Shown one piece after another: positions 40,438 to 48,911 of a stretch of 64,000 bases of DNA. A program made the position numbers and the translations under genes. Numbering within the stretch: position 1 is the stretch's first letter; every line of letters begins with the position of its first letter. The notes under the pieces are model-generated. The model saw only the letters and a list, made by a program, of their open reading frames with translations, searched no databases and was not told the DNA's origin. This DNA is from Catellatospora vulcania (lineage in GTDB: Bacteria > Actinomycetota > Actinomycetes > Mycobacteriales > Micromonosporaceae), in NCBI RefSeq assembly GCF_009720385.1, contig NZ_ML769306.1:125005-189004 (forward strand), read 5' to 3'.

Positions 40438-41502
40438 ATGACGGATGTCCTGACCGCACCTATCGCTCCGGCCCGGCGGGCGCTGGCCGCCTCACCGGAG
40501 CTGGAGCGGCTGCTGCGCGGCTTCCGCGCCCGCGAGCTGGCCCGGCGGTCCCGGCCGGGCGCCGGACCGATGTGGCTCGACGGGATCGCCCGGCTGGCGC
40601 CGCTGGCCGTCGGCTACGGCGGAACGGTCTGGCTGGCGTACCCGCTGGACATGGCGTTCGCCGTGCTGTTCGCGTTCGCCACGACCTCGCTGCTCGGCTC
40701 CTGGTTCCATGACGGCGTCCACTCCTCCATCCGGCATCCGCTGGCCCGCCTGCTCATGCGGCTCGGCGCCGCGCCGGTCGGGTTCAGCCCGCGGTGGTGG
40801 CTGCTCAAGCATGTCCGGCTGCATCACCGCTACCCCGGCAATCCCGAGTTCGACCCGGACATCCAGCTGGGTTACGTCGTGCGGGTGAGCGCGCTGCAGC
40901 CGTGGCGGCGCAGGCACCGGACCCAGCACCTGCACATCTGGCCGCTGTATGCGCTGGCCACCCTGAACATCCTCAAGCCCGAGGAGGCCCGGGTCGTCGG
41001 CCGGTACGCCCGGCTGATCGAGCTGCGCCGTCCGCCGCCGGGCTGGCTGCTGCTGGTCGACAAGTATGTGCCGTTCGCGCTGGTGTGGACGCCCCTGGTG
41101 CTGACCCACGGCGCTGGGAACGCGCTGCGGGTGTTCATCGCGTTCCACCTGGTCGCCGGGGTTCTCGCCTCGCTGATCACGCAGGTGCAGCACAACACCG
41201 CGCTGTCCGGCGACGCCGTCGGGCGCAGTCCCGGCCTGCCGCTGTGCGAGCAGCTGCTGCGTACCACCGACGTCGGCCACGGCCGGGGCGTGTGGTGGTG
41301 GCTGTGCGGCGGCGTGAACTTCCACATCGTGCATCATCTCGCGCCGACCCTGACCTTCTTCGAACTGCCCGAGGTGAGCGCGCGGCTGCGGGCGGCGTTG
41401 CGGGAGGCCGGCTACGAGCTGCCCGCACACGCGGGCCTGTGGGCGGCCGTGCGCTCGCATCACCGGCTGCTGCGACAGCTATCCCGACCGGAGGGACTCT
41501 GA
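40438..41502 (+). CDS. membrane fatty acid desaturase/hydroxylase-like protein
   Basis: Di-iron membrane enzyme of 354 residues. The three histidine clusters are HDGVH (91-95), HVRLHH (125-130) and FHIVHH near residue 299, set among four or five hydrophobic segments, as in acyl-lipid desaturases. It would act on fatty acyl chains in the membrane. The partner electron carrier is not encoded here. Its stop overlaps the next start (ATGA), and a patatin-like lipase gene follows, so the operon probably remodels lipids. Confidence 0.87.
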   Translation: MTDVLTAPIAPARRALAASPELERLLRGFRARELARRSRPGAGPMWLDGIARLAPLAVGYGGTVWLAYPLDMAFAVLFAFATTSLLGSWFHDGVHSSIRHPLARLLMRLGAAPVGFSPRWWLLKHVRLHHRYPGNPEFDPDIQLGYVVRVSALQPWRRRHRTQHLHIWPLYALATLNILKPEEARVVGRYARLIELRRPPPGWLLLVDKYVPFALVWTPLVLTHGAGNALRVFIAFHLVAGVLASLITQVQHNTALSGDAVGRSPGLPLCEQLLRTTDVGHGRGVWWWLCGGVNFHIVHHLAPTLTFFELPEVSARLRAALREAGYELPAHAGLWAAVRSHHRLLRQLSRPEGL

Positions 41503-42776
41503 TGACGGTGACACAGGCCGCGCGGGCCGAGGCGACGGCGCTGACGTCGTTGCCCGACCTGCAGCCGTTCAACATCGATCCGGTGCTGCTCGGTCCGCTC
41601 AGAGGCGCGAGGGCGCGCCCGCAGTGGATCTCGGCGGCCGTACCGGTGCTGATCTTCGGGTTGGTGGTCTGGGCGGCGGCGGCAGGTGATCTGCTGTTCT
41701 GGCGGGTGACGCCCCAGGCGCTGTGGGCCGACGTCTGGAACTTCATCGCGCACCGGCCGTCGGCCGAGGCGGCGACGGTCCCGCTGCTGCGCGACTACCC
41801 CTCGATCGTGCTGACCTGCACCATCGCCGCGGCGGTGGCGCTGGTGTACCACCTTTACGGTGACGCGGCCAAACTGCACAGTGACCTGGAGAAGTCGGGC
41901 TGCGTTACGGTCAAGGACGCGAACCGGGCGGAGCTCACCCAGATGATCAACGAAGTGAACGAGCGGTTGAGCAGGTGGGGGCGGTTCTCCCCGCTGGCGT
42001 TCGTGCTGGCGCTGATCCTGATGGTGCTGGTCAACCTGTCGATGCAGGCCGAGCTGTTCGCGTTCCTCGGACCCGGCCTGTACCAGCACTGGTGGGCGAG
42101 CCTGACCCCGCTGCGGCCGGGCGGGATCGTCTGGGTCGTCTTCGGCGGGATCGGCATCTACATGGTGTACGTCGAGGCCGTCCTCGGCCTGACCTACGTC
42201 AGCTTCCTGCGGCGGCTGCACCGCCAACAGAAGTACGACTTCACCGCGAACCCGCTCAACCCCGACGGCTTCTTCGGCTGGAGCCGGCTGCGCCAGGTGA
42301 TCACCAACCTGCAGGCGGGCCTGGTCTGCACGCTGCTCAGCGCGTGGACGTTCTCATTCTTCCTGCTGCCGTCGGTGGGCACCGTGGCCACCGTCGTCGT
42401 GCTGCTGATCTTCGTCGGCATCGTCGTGTACGTCTACTTCTCGGTCGAGACGAACTTCCGCCGCCAGGTCAACGAGAGCAAGAACGAGCAGGCGCTGCAG
42501 GTCGGCGCGCGGATCAGCAGGCAGCTGGCCGCGGTCGAGCAGCGCTTCGACGTACGCGCGCCACTGGACGGCGTGCCGCGCCAGCCCGGCCGCGACGACC
42601 CGCACCTGCGCGACACGGACCGGCTGCTCCTGCTGCTGGTCTCCTACCGGCAGCTGGAGTACATCTCCATGATCCCCAATACCCCGATCCGGCAGAAGTG
42701 GCTGATCGCGGGCGTGCTCTCGCTGCTGGGCACGCTCTCGGCGATCGTCATCCCGCTCCTGGAGTACTTCCAGTGA
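41502..42776 (+). CDS. multi-pass membrane protein of unknown function
   Basis: Integral membrane protein of 424 residues with about seven hydrophobic segments (VPVLIFGLVVWAAAAGDLLF, IVLTCTIAAAVALVYHLYG, FVLALILMVLVNLS, IVWVVFGGIGIYMVY, VATVVVLLIFVGIVVYVYF, LIAGVLSLLGTLSAIVIPLL). A cytoplasmic loop with YDFTANPLNPDGFFGWSRLR and a helical segment near residue 335 are notable. No family recognised. GGAGGG precedes the ATG that overlaps the desaturase stop. Confidence 0.75.
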   Translation: MTVTQAARAEATALTSLPDLQPFNIDPVLLGPLRGARARPQWISAAVPVLIFGLVVWAAAAGDLLFWRVTPQALWADVWNFIAHRPSAEAATVPLLRDYPSIVLTCTIAAAVALVYHLYGDAAKLHSDLEKSGCVTVKDANRAELTQMINEVNERLSRWGRFSPLAFVLALILMVLVNLSMQAELFAFLGPGLYQHWWASLTPLRPGGIVWVVFGGIGIYMVYVEAVLGLTYVSFLRRLHRQQKYDFTANPLNPDGFFGWSRLRQVITNLQAGLVCTLLSAWTFSFFLLPSVGTVATVVVLLIFVGIVVYVYFSVETNFRRQVNESKNEQALQVGARISRQLAAVEQRFDVRAPLDGVPRQPGRDDPHLRDTDRLLLLLVSYRQLEYISMIPNTPIRQKWLIAGVLSLLGTLSAIVIPLLEYFQ

Positions 42777-42799
42777 CCCGCATCCAGCAAGGGACCACC

Positions 42800-43702
42800 A
42801 TGATCTCACTGGCCGTTCAGGGCGGCGCGATGCGCTCGATCTACTGCCTGGGCGCCGTCCGCGCGCTGGTCGACGCCGGGCTGGCCGAACAGGTGCGCAC
42901 CGTGCACACCGCCAGCGCCGGATGCGTCTCGGGGGTCCTGCTCGGCGCGCACCTGGCCGACCCGACCGGCCCCGCCCTCGACAAGGTCCGCGACGAGCTG
43001 CTGGACCGGCTGGCGGGCCGGCGGTTCGTCAACCCGCTGCGGCCGTGGAACGTGGTCGACGTCGACTACCTGACCACGACCATGCGCGAGGTCACCGGGC
43101 TGTCGGCGCGCTGGCTGGCCGAGCGCGGCACGGTGTTCGAGGTCGGCATGACCGACGCCCGCACCGGCGCGCCCCGCTACGTCGACGTGGCCCAGGGCGA
43201 CGACGACGAGCTCTACCAGGCACTACGGGCCACGATGGCGCTGCCGGTGCTCTACCCCAAGCGGGTGGTGCTGGACGGCCGCCGTTACCTCGACGGCGGC
43301 ATCAGCGATCCGCTGCCGCTGCTGCGGGCGCTGCGCCGCAGCCCGGACGTGGTCATCGCGGTGTCGAGCGTGGCGCAGTCGTTTCTGGGCATCGAGCTGG
43401 AGAGCCCGCTGGAACGCGCCGCGATCAGGCTGACCCCGTTCGTGCTGTCGGCGGACGTCAAACACCTGCTGCTGACACGCAATCCGCTGGCCGCCGCCAG
43501 CGAGGCGCTGGCCGTCGCCGGGACGGTCGCGGGGGTGCGGATCATCCGCATCGCACCGGCCGACCAGGGCGCGGTGGGCTCGCGGCTGGAAACCCGCCGG
43601 CAGCGCCTGCTGCGCCTGGAGGAGATGGGCTACACGGACGGCGTACGCGCGCTGGCCGCCGCCGGTGAGCTGGCCGGCATCGCGCCCGGCGCTCAGCCGT
43701 AG
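42800..43702 (+). CDS. patatin-like phospholipase
   Basis: Patatin-family acyl hydrolase of 300 residues. The oxyanion motif reads QGGAMRSIYCLG (7-18), the nucleophile elbow is ASAG with Ser39 (Ala instead of the first Gly of GxSxG), and the dyad aspartate is in YLDGGISDP. It would cleave acyl chains from membrane lipids. ATG 42800 has AAGGGA five bases ahead. A GTG at 42773 overlapping the previous stop is possible and would add nine residues. Its 3' end overlaps the convergent CYTH gene by ten bases. Confidence 0.87.
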   Translation: MISLAVQGGAMRSIYCLGAVRALVDAGLAEQVRTVHTASAGCVSGVLLGAHLADPTGPALDKVRDELLDRLAGRRFVNPLRPWNVVDVDYLTTTMREVTGLSARWLAERGTVFEVGMTDARTGAPRYVDVAQGDDDELYQALRATMALPVLYPKRVVLDGRRYLDGGISDPLPLLRALRRSPDVVIAVSSVAQSFLGIELESPLERAAIRLTPFVLSADVKHLLLTRNPLAAASEALAVAGTVAGVRIIRIAPADQGAVGSRLETRRQRLLRLEEMGYTDGVRALAAAGELAGIAPGAQP

Positions 43703-44463
43703 GCGGGCCGCGGCGCCGACACGCGCAGCGCCGTCTGCGCCTTCGTGTGCCGGAACAGCCTCGGGATCACCCGGTGCAGATCCAGGAACGACGGCCAGCG
43801 CGCCACGGATGCCGCCGCGTCCGCAGCGTCGATCTTGGTGGACAGTTCCAGCAGCGGCTCGCCCGGGAACTCCCACAACTGCACCGCCAGCGGGTGGGGC
43901 CAGCCGCGGGCGGTGCCGGACAGCCGCCGCACCAGCACCGGGCCGAACAGCGACAGCCCGTCGAGCGGTACGCCGTGCGGCGCGTAGTTCTGGAACAGCC
44001 GCCGCTGCCGCGGGGTGAACAGCGCACCCGGTGGTGTGCGGCCGGCCGCCGCCTCCTGCACGGTCGCCCCGGCCAGCCTGGTCTTCAGCGACGCCGAGCA
44101 GACGAACCCGTCGCAGACCATGTCCAGCTCGACGTGGAAGCCCTTGCGGCGGCGCAGCTCCGGATCCAGCGCAGCCGGGTCGGCGGGGCGGATGCGCACC
44201 GTCGCGTCGGCTCCGGCGTCACCCGTACGGCGGATCCGCACGATCAGCCCGGCCGCCTCCAGCGCCAGCCCCGGCGTGTCCAGGTAGTAGACCTGGCTGG
44301 TCAGCGCCTTGCCGAGATCGAAACCCAGCGACTCCGCCGTACGGCGACCCTCCGCCTCGGCCATCACGGCCTTGAGCTCAACCGAGTCGCAGGCGTCGAG
44401 CAGCGCCGGGACGTCGGGCACGGCGTACCGGGCGTTGTCGTGCTGTCCGATTTCAGGGGTCAC
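43693..44463 (-). CDS. CYTH-domain phosphatase-like protein
   Basis: CYTH-type protein of 256 residues. The family binds triphosphates or polyphosphate in an acidic/basic tunnel (thiamine triphosphatase, class IV adenylate cyclase). Seen are VELKAVM near the N-terminus, the typical YYLDTPGLALEAAGLIVRIR, then a basic/acidic stretch (RRRKGFHVELDMV) and GEPLLELSTKI. GTG 44463 or 44484 may be the start; neither has a good ribosome site. It lies 32 bases downstream of the AfsR-like gene and may be cotranscribed with it. Confidence 0.8.
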   Translation of the reverse strand: MTPEIGQHDNARYAVPDVPALLDACDSVELKAVMAEAEGRRTAESLGFDLGKALTSQVYYLDTPGLALEAAGLIVRIRRTGDAGADATVRIRPADPAALDPELRRRKGFHVELDMVCDGFVCSASLKTRLAGATVQEAAAGRTPPGALFTPRQRRLFQNYAPHGVPLDGLSLFGPVLVRRLSGTARGWPHPLAVQLWEFPGEPLLELSTKIDAADAAASVARWPSFLDLHRVIPRLFRHTKAQTALRVSAPRPAYG

Positions 44464-44495
44464 GTGTGATGGCAACGAGCACACCGCGATCCCGG

Positions 44496-47405
44496 TTACC
44501 GGGTCTCGGCCTCGGCACGCGCCAGGTCGAGTTCCTGACGGTCCCGCAGGGTGTCGGGGTGGGTGTCGCCGAGCAGCCTGGCCATTCCGGCTACCACCTG
44601 CTCGAACTCCTCCACCGCCGCACCGGGGTTGCCCAGGCGCAGCTGGACGCGGCCGTGTTCACGCCGGGTCGCCAGCGTGTCGCGGTGGTGGGGCCCGAAG
44701 ACTCTCAGCCGCTGGACGGTCAGTTGCGCGAACGTCGCCGCCGCCTCCTGGAGGTGGCCCGCGCGGGCCTGGGCGGTGGCGAGGTGGTGGCGGTAGAGGG
44801 ACACGTCACGGTGGTCCCGCCCGAGGACAGTCTCCGCGTCGGTGACCAGGTCCTGATACGCCGCCGCGGCGCCGGCCGGGTCGCCTGCCTCGGCCCGCCA
44901 TTTCCACAGCCCGGCACGGATGTCCAGCGTCAGACGGCTGTCGGGGCCGAGCACACGCGTCGCCTGCGGCAGGAGGGTGTCGTACTCCGCGACCGCCCGC
45001 TCCACGTCGCCGGACTTGCCGCACCAGTAGGCCAGCTGGCTTCGCGTGTAGATCACCTCCAGGTGGTCCGGGCCGAGCGTGCGCAGCAGCGCGCCGAGGA
45101 CCGGTTCGATCCCCGCCACCGCCCGCGCCGGATACCCCGCCAGCCCGTGCTGGTAGCCCAGCGTGCGCCGGGCCTTCAGCGCGAGCGGATGCTCCGCGCC
45201 CAGCGCGCTGACCACGTCGGCGGCCAGCTCCTCGATGTGCTCGGTCGCCTCAGCGACGAACCCCGCGTCCCCGAGCCAGGTGGCGAGCTGGTTGCGCAAC
45301 GTCAGGGTGTCCCGGTGCACCGGGCCGAGCAGGCTCGCCGCCAGGCCGCTCAGCTCCCGGCACAGCCGGATCGCCTCGGTGAGCTGCACGGCCGCGCCGA
45401 GGCTTTCGATGGTGCGCAGCATCACCGGATGCATGCCGTGCTCGGCGTTCCAGATCGCGTCCTGCCAGTTGTCCTGCAGTGCCATCGCGTTCGCGCGCAT
45501 GAGATGGCCGGCGTCGTGGTCGGCGGCAGGCCAGGTCTGGATGAGGGCGTCGGCCGCCGCCCCGGCGACCGCGTTGGCCTGCGCCTGGCCCAGCCCTTCC
45601 CGGACCGCCCGCTGGACCAGCGCGTGCACCCGCACGACGCCGTCCTCGTGGGTGATCAGGTGGAACCGGTGCAGGCTGCGCAGCCCGTCCCAGATGTCGG
45701 CGGGATCGGGCCGGCGGCCGCTGCGCTCGGCCACGTACGCACGGCACGCCTGCGCGTTGAAGACCTCCTCCGGGATGCCGTTGGGCTGCAGCGCCGCCGC
45801 GATCTCCAGCAGCGGCCGGGCCAACCCGGCCGGCGGCAGCGCGTCCGCCGCTTCGACGGACAGGTTCCAGGTCGTCGCGACGGTCTGGGCGCTGCTGTCG
45901 GCGAGGGTGTCCGGGTGCGGGAACAGGTCCGCCAGCCGCCGCCGCCGGTCGGCGAACCGGATCCGGTAGTCGGTGCACGTCAGACCCTGGTCGGCGATGT
46001 ACGCGGCCGCGTGCGACAACGCCAGCGGCAGGGCCCCCAGGTCGTCGGCGACGCCGGGGATGTCGTCGGCCAGCCGGGCCGGGATCCTGCGCTCCAGATA
46101 GCCCGCGGCTTCCCGGGCGGTGAAGACGTCGATCTCCACGAGGTTGCGGCCGGCCAGCAGACCCGCGTCCCGGCGGCGGGTGGTGACCACGACCCGGCCG
46201 TTGGGGCGCTCCGGCGGCCACAGATCGCGGATGTCGGCGGGATTGGTCACGTCGTCCAGCACGATCAGCCAGCGCCGTTCCGTGCGGGCCAGCCAGGACA
46301 TGAACCGGGCGACCGTGCGTTCGGGCTCCTCGCCGTCGGGCCCGATCGCCAGGTCCGTTCCCGTCTGCGCGTACGCCGACACGACCGAGTCGCGGCTCAG
46401 CGCCGAGGCCCACACCAGCAGGTCCAGCGCATCCCGGTCCCACAGCCGCCGGGCCAGGTCGGCGGCCAGCTGGGTCTTGCCGACCCCGCCCAGCCCGGCG
46501 ACCACGTGGGTGAGCACGACGGTCCGTCCCGGCTGGGCCGCGCCGTCGAGGATCCCCGCCGCCGCCCGGATCTGGAAGGCGTCGGCACGCGGCGGCAGGG
46601 TGCCCACCGCGTGCGGCCACGCCGGGTCCGGCCGGACGGCCGGCGGCCGGGGCGCCTGCCAGTCGACACGCCCGCGCAGGATGGCCACGTGCAGCTCGCT
46701 CAGCTGCGGGTCCGGTGACATGCCGAGCCTGTCGGCGAGCCGCTCCCGGGTCATCTCGAACAGCTCCACCGCCTGGGCTCCGTCCCCGGCGGCGAACAAC
46801 GCCCGCATCAGGGCGCCGACGGCTTTCTGCTCCAGCGGCTCGCCGGCCACGAAGTCGGCCAGCGGTCCGATGACCGTGGTGGCGTCACCCGCCTCGACCT
46901 CGGCCTGCGCCCAGGCCACCAGGGCCGCCACCCGTTTGATCAGCCAGCTGTGACGGGTGGCGTCGGCCCATTCCCCGGTCAGCCCGGCCAGCGCCTCGCC
47001 GCGCCACAGGCTGTGCGCGCGGCCCAGCAGCTCGCGCAGCCGGCTGCTGCCGGCCGGGGCCTGCGCGGCCTGCCGGGTGAGCGCCAGGAACTGCAGCACG
47101 TCGACCCGGTCCCGGGCGATCCGCAGGGTGTATCCGCCGTGCGCGTGCTCCAGCGACGCCCCGTGCCGCGGTCCGGCGCCCTGCGCCAGCAGCCGCCGCA
47201 ACCCGCTGACGTGCGGCCGGAGGCTGCGCCGCGGATCGGTCGGGGGTGCCGCGTCCCAGATCCGCCGGCTCAGCTCGCCGACGCTGACGCTGTGGCCGGC
47301 GTCGGCCGCCAGCGCGGCCAGCACGAGGCGACGCTGCGGCGTCCCGACTTCGGCCTCGACGCCGTCGACGAGCAGACTCACCGGCCCGAGAAGCTGAATG
47401 TCCAC
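44496..47405 (-). CDS. AfsR-like SARP regulator with NB-ARC and TPR domains
   Basis: Large transcriptional regulator of 969 residues. Residues 1-95 form an OmpR-type winged helix and about 98-245 the bacterial transcriptional activation domain (SARP module). The NB-ARC ATPase has P-loop GLGGVGKTQ (304-312) and Walker B LIVLDD (380-385). The C-terminal 350 residues are tetratricopeptide repeats (for example RTLGYQHGLAGYPARAVAGI). SARPs usually activate antibiotic clusters, but no biosynthetic cluster is in this window. The start is a GTG with only a weak ribosome site. Confidence 0.9.
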   Translation of the reverse strand: MDIQLLGPVSLLVDGVEAEVGTPQRRLVLAALAADAGHSVSVGELSRRIWDAAPPTDPRRSLRPHVSGLRRLLAQGAGPRHGASLEHAHGGYTLRIARDRVDVLQFLALTRQAAQAPAGSSRLRELLGRAHSLWRGEALAGLTGEWADATRHSWLIKRVAALVAWAQAEVEAGDATTVIGPLADFVAGEPLEQKAVGALMRALFAAGDGAQAVELFEMTRERLADRLGMSPDPQLSELHVAILRGRVDWQAPRPPAVRPDPAWPHAVGTLPPRADAFQIRAAAGILDGAAQPGRTVVLTHVVAGLGGVGKTQLAADLARRLWDRDALDLLVWASALSRDSVVSAYAQTGTDLAIGPDGEEPERTVARFMSWLARTERRWLIVLDDVTNPADIRDLWPPERPNGRVVVTTRRRDAGLLAGRNLVEIDVFTAREAAGYLERRIPARLADDIPGVADDLGALPLALSHAAAYIADQGLTCTDYRIRFADRRRRLADLFPHPDTLADSSAQTVATTWNLSVEAADALPPAGLARPLLEIAAALQPNGIPEEVFNAQACRAYVAERSGRRPDPADIWDGLRSLHRFHLITHEDGVVRVHALVQRAVREGLGQAQANAVAGAAADALIQTWPAADHDAGHLMRANAMALQDNWQDAIWNAEHGMHPVMLRTIESLGAAVQLTEAIRLCRELSGLAASLLGPVHRDTLTLRNQLATWLGDAGFVAEATEHIEELAADVVSALGAEHPLALKARRTLGYQHGLAGYPARAVAGIEPVLGALLRTLGPDHLEVIYTRSQLAYWCGKSGDVERAVAEYDTLLPQATRVLGPDSRLTLDIRAGLWKWRAEAGDPAGAAAAYQDLVTDAETVLGRDHRDVSLYRHHLATAQARAGHLQEAAATFAQLTVQRLRVFGPHHRDTLATRREHGRVQLRLGNPGAAVEEFEQVVAGMARLLGDTHPDTLRDRQELDLARAEAETR

Positions 47406-47725
47406 TGTAGATCCGCCTGGAGGTGTGCACCGACAGGCGTCAATCCTATGGCGGGCGGGCCTCGACCGCGGTCCATTAACGCATGGTGTGCCGCCGACCC
47501 GCGGTGCTCAACATCCGGCACCCGCACCGGTCGACGTCGCGGGCGCGAAGCGCTGGTCAAGGGGCATCGACCGGCGGTCGGCTCGCCGACCAGCCGGAGG
47601 GCGCAGCGCGCAGAGGAGTACAGTTCACCCGGGTCAGTCGATCCGTTTCACGCCCATGGCGTTTCTGGCACTCACTTGCAGACCGTGCTGGTCGAACCGC
47701 TCGTCAAGCTTGTGAAGGAGCCGTC
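47406..47725. other. intergenic region without recognised gene
   Basis: This 320-base gap separates the leftward AfsR-like gene from a rightward small gene and should contain both promoters. No consensus -35/-10 pair, RNA gene or strong palindrome was found in it. Short open frames here have no ribosome site. Confidence 0.5.
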
Positions 47726-47923
47726 ATGCTCGATAAATCCCCCCAGACCGACGCAGGAGCCAGAGAGATCGACAAGTCGAAGGTGCTGGCCGCGCTGCGC
47801 GCCAAGGGCCAGGATGCGCGGGCCGACTTCGTCGACCGGCAGCTACCGGAGATCATCGACATCGAGGCCAACGCGGGCCTGCTCCGCACCCTCGGACTCG
47901 ATGTCGCCGAGCTCGCCCGGTAG
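47726..47923 (+). CDS. small hypothetical protein
   Basis: Soluble 65-residue protein, helical by composition (KVLAALRAKGQDARADFVD, then LPEIIDIEANAGLLRTLG). GAAGGAG five bases before the ATG supports translation. Its last 81 bases overlap the end of the convergent membrane-protein gene, so one of the two 3' ends is under dual coding constraint. No family recognised. Confidence 0.65.
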   Translation: MLDKSPQTDAGAREIDKSKVLAALRAKGQDARADFVDRQLPEIIDIEANAGLLRTLGLDVAELAR

Positions 47924-48862
47924 CGGCTCCCGGCACATTCTCTGATCGGCACCGGGGTCGGCCGGTGGTTGCCAGAACAGGGCGGCGGCGCTGGGCATGA
48001 TCACGCTCGGCACCGCCAGGAACACCACGTACTGCATCGGCCAGGCCAGGAACACCGTCAGCGGCAGGCCGTCCCGCAGCCGCGGTCCCGGGAAATGGGT
48101 GTATGCCCAGTGCCAGTGCACGGCATTGGGCACCTCGTACACCACCGACACGACCGCTGCCGCGAGCACGATCGCGGCGAAGGGCACCCGGTACAGCCGG
48201 CCCGCGGCGGTCACCAGCGCGCCGCTGAGCAGGGCCACCCCGGCGAACGCCAGGACGGCATGGCCGAACGGAGGGGCGCTCGGCGTCGGATTCGTGACGT
48301 CGAACGTGAAGCCTCTCTCGGCGTACCACCTGATGGAAAGCGCGGCAAAGACGGCCAGGGCGGCCGCGCCGACCGGCCAGAGGCGCACCGGCCTACGGGC
48401 GGGCAGCCGGCGCACGGCGGTGTCGAGCACGGCTTTGGCTGCCAGGTAGCTCTCCACGATGAACAGCCAGTAGAGCGCGAAGCCCGGCACCAGCACCAGC
48501 GCGTAGAACCAGGTCGTCCACCACGGGTAGTACCAGAGCCGGCCCAGCCACTGCGCGACGATCTCCAGGACGAGTCCGGCCACGGTGCCGCAGGCGAGCA
48601 GCCGCAGCGCCCGTAGCGGGTCCCGCACGAAGATGTCCCCCAAGGACGTGGACCCGAAGGCGTTGCAGATCCCTTCACCGGCGACGATCGCGCCGACCGC
48701 GAACAGCGCCGAGCTGAGGCCCAGGACGAGGACGGGAGCGAGCGGGAGGCCGAACACCCGCGGCTGGATCGGCGCGAACACCCACGCGGGAGCCAGGACC
48801 TGCAGCCAGGACGCCGCGATCAGCACCGAGCCGGTGCCGATCTTCCAGGCAGCCCGTCCCAC
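47843..48862 (-). CDS. multi-pass membrane protein of unknown function
   Basis: Protein of 339 residues with about eight hydrophobic segments (VLIAASWLQVLAPAWVFAPI, VLVLGLSSALFAVGAIVA, LLACGTVAGLVLEIVAQWLG, FYALVLVPGFALYWLFIV, WPVGAAALAVFAALS, VLAFAGVALLSGALVTAAG, IVLAAAVVSVVYEVPNAVHW, MQYVVFLAVPSVIM). No family identified. The GTG at 48862 has GATAAT six bases ahead and no ribosome site, so it is probably leaderless. Residues from the longer open frame look like shadow of the serpin gene. The C-terminal tail overlaps the small gene at 47726-47923. Confidence 0.75.
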   Translation of the reverse strand: MGRAAWKIGTGSVLIAASWLQVLAPAWVFAPIQPRVFGLPLAPVLVLGLSSALFAVGAIVAGEGICNAFGSTSLGDIFVRDPLRALRLLACGTVAGLVLEIVAQWLGRLWYYPWWTTWFYALVLVPGFALYWLFIVESYLAAKAVLDTAVRRLPARRPVRLWPVGAAALAVFAALSIRWYAERGFTFDVTNPTPSAPPFGHAVLAFAGVALLSGALVTAAGRLYRVPFAAIVLAAAVVSVVYEVPNAVHWHWAYTHFPGPRLRDGLPLTVFLAWPMQYVVFLAVPSVIMPSAAALFWQPPADPGADQRMCREPLPGELGDIESEGAEQARVGLDVDDLR

Positions 48863-48911
48863 CAGGCCATTATCGCGCTGCCCGCGGCTGCCGGGGCGGC
48901 CTCGCCCGAGG

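Noticed and set aside
44466-46718. 750-codon open frame on the plus strand
   Set aside because: Antisense to the AfsR-like gene, which shows SARP, NB-ARC and TPR features.
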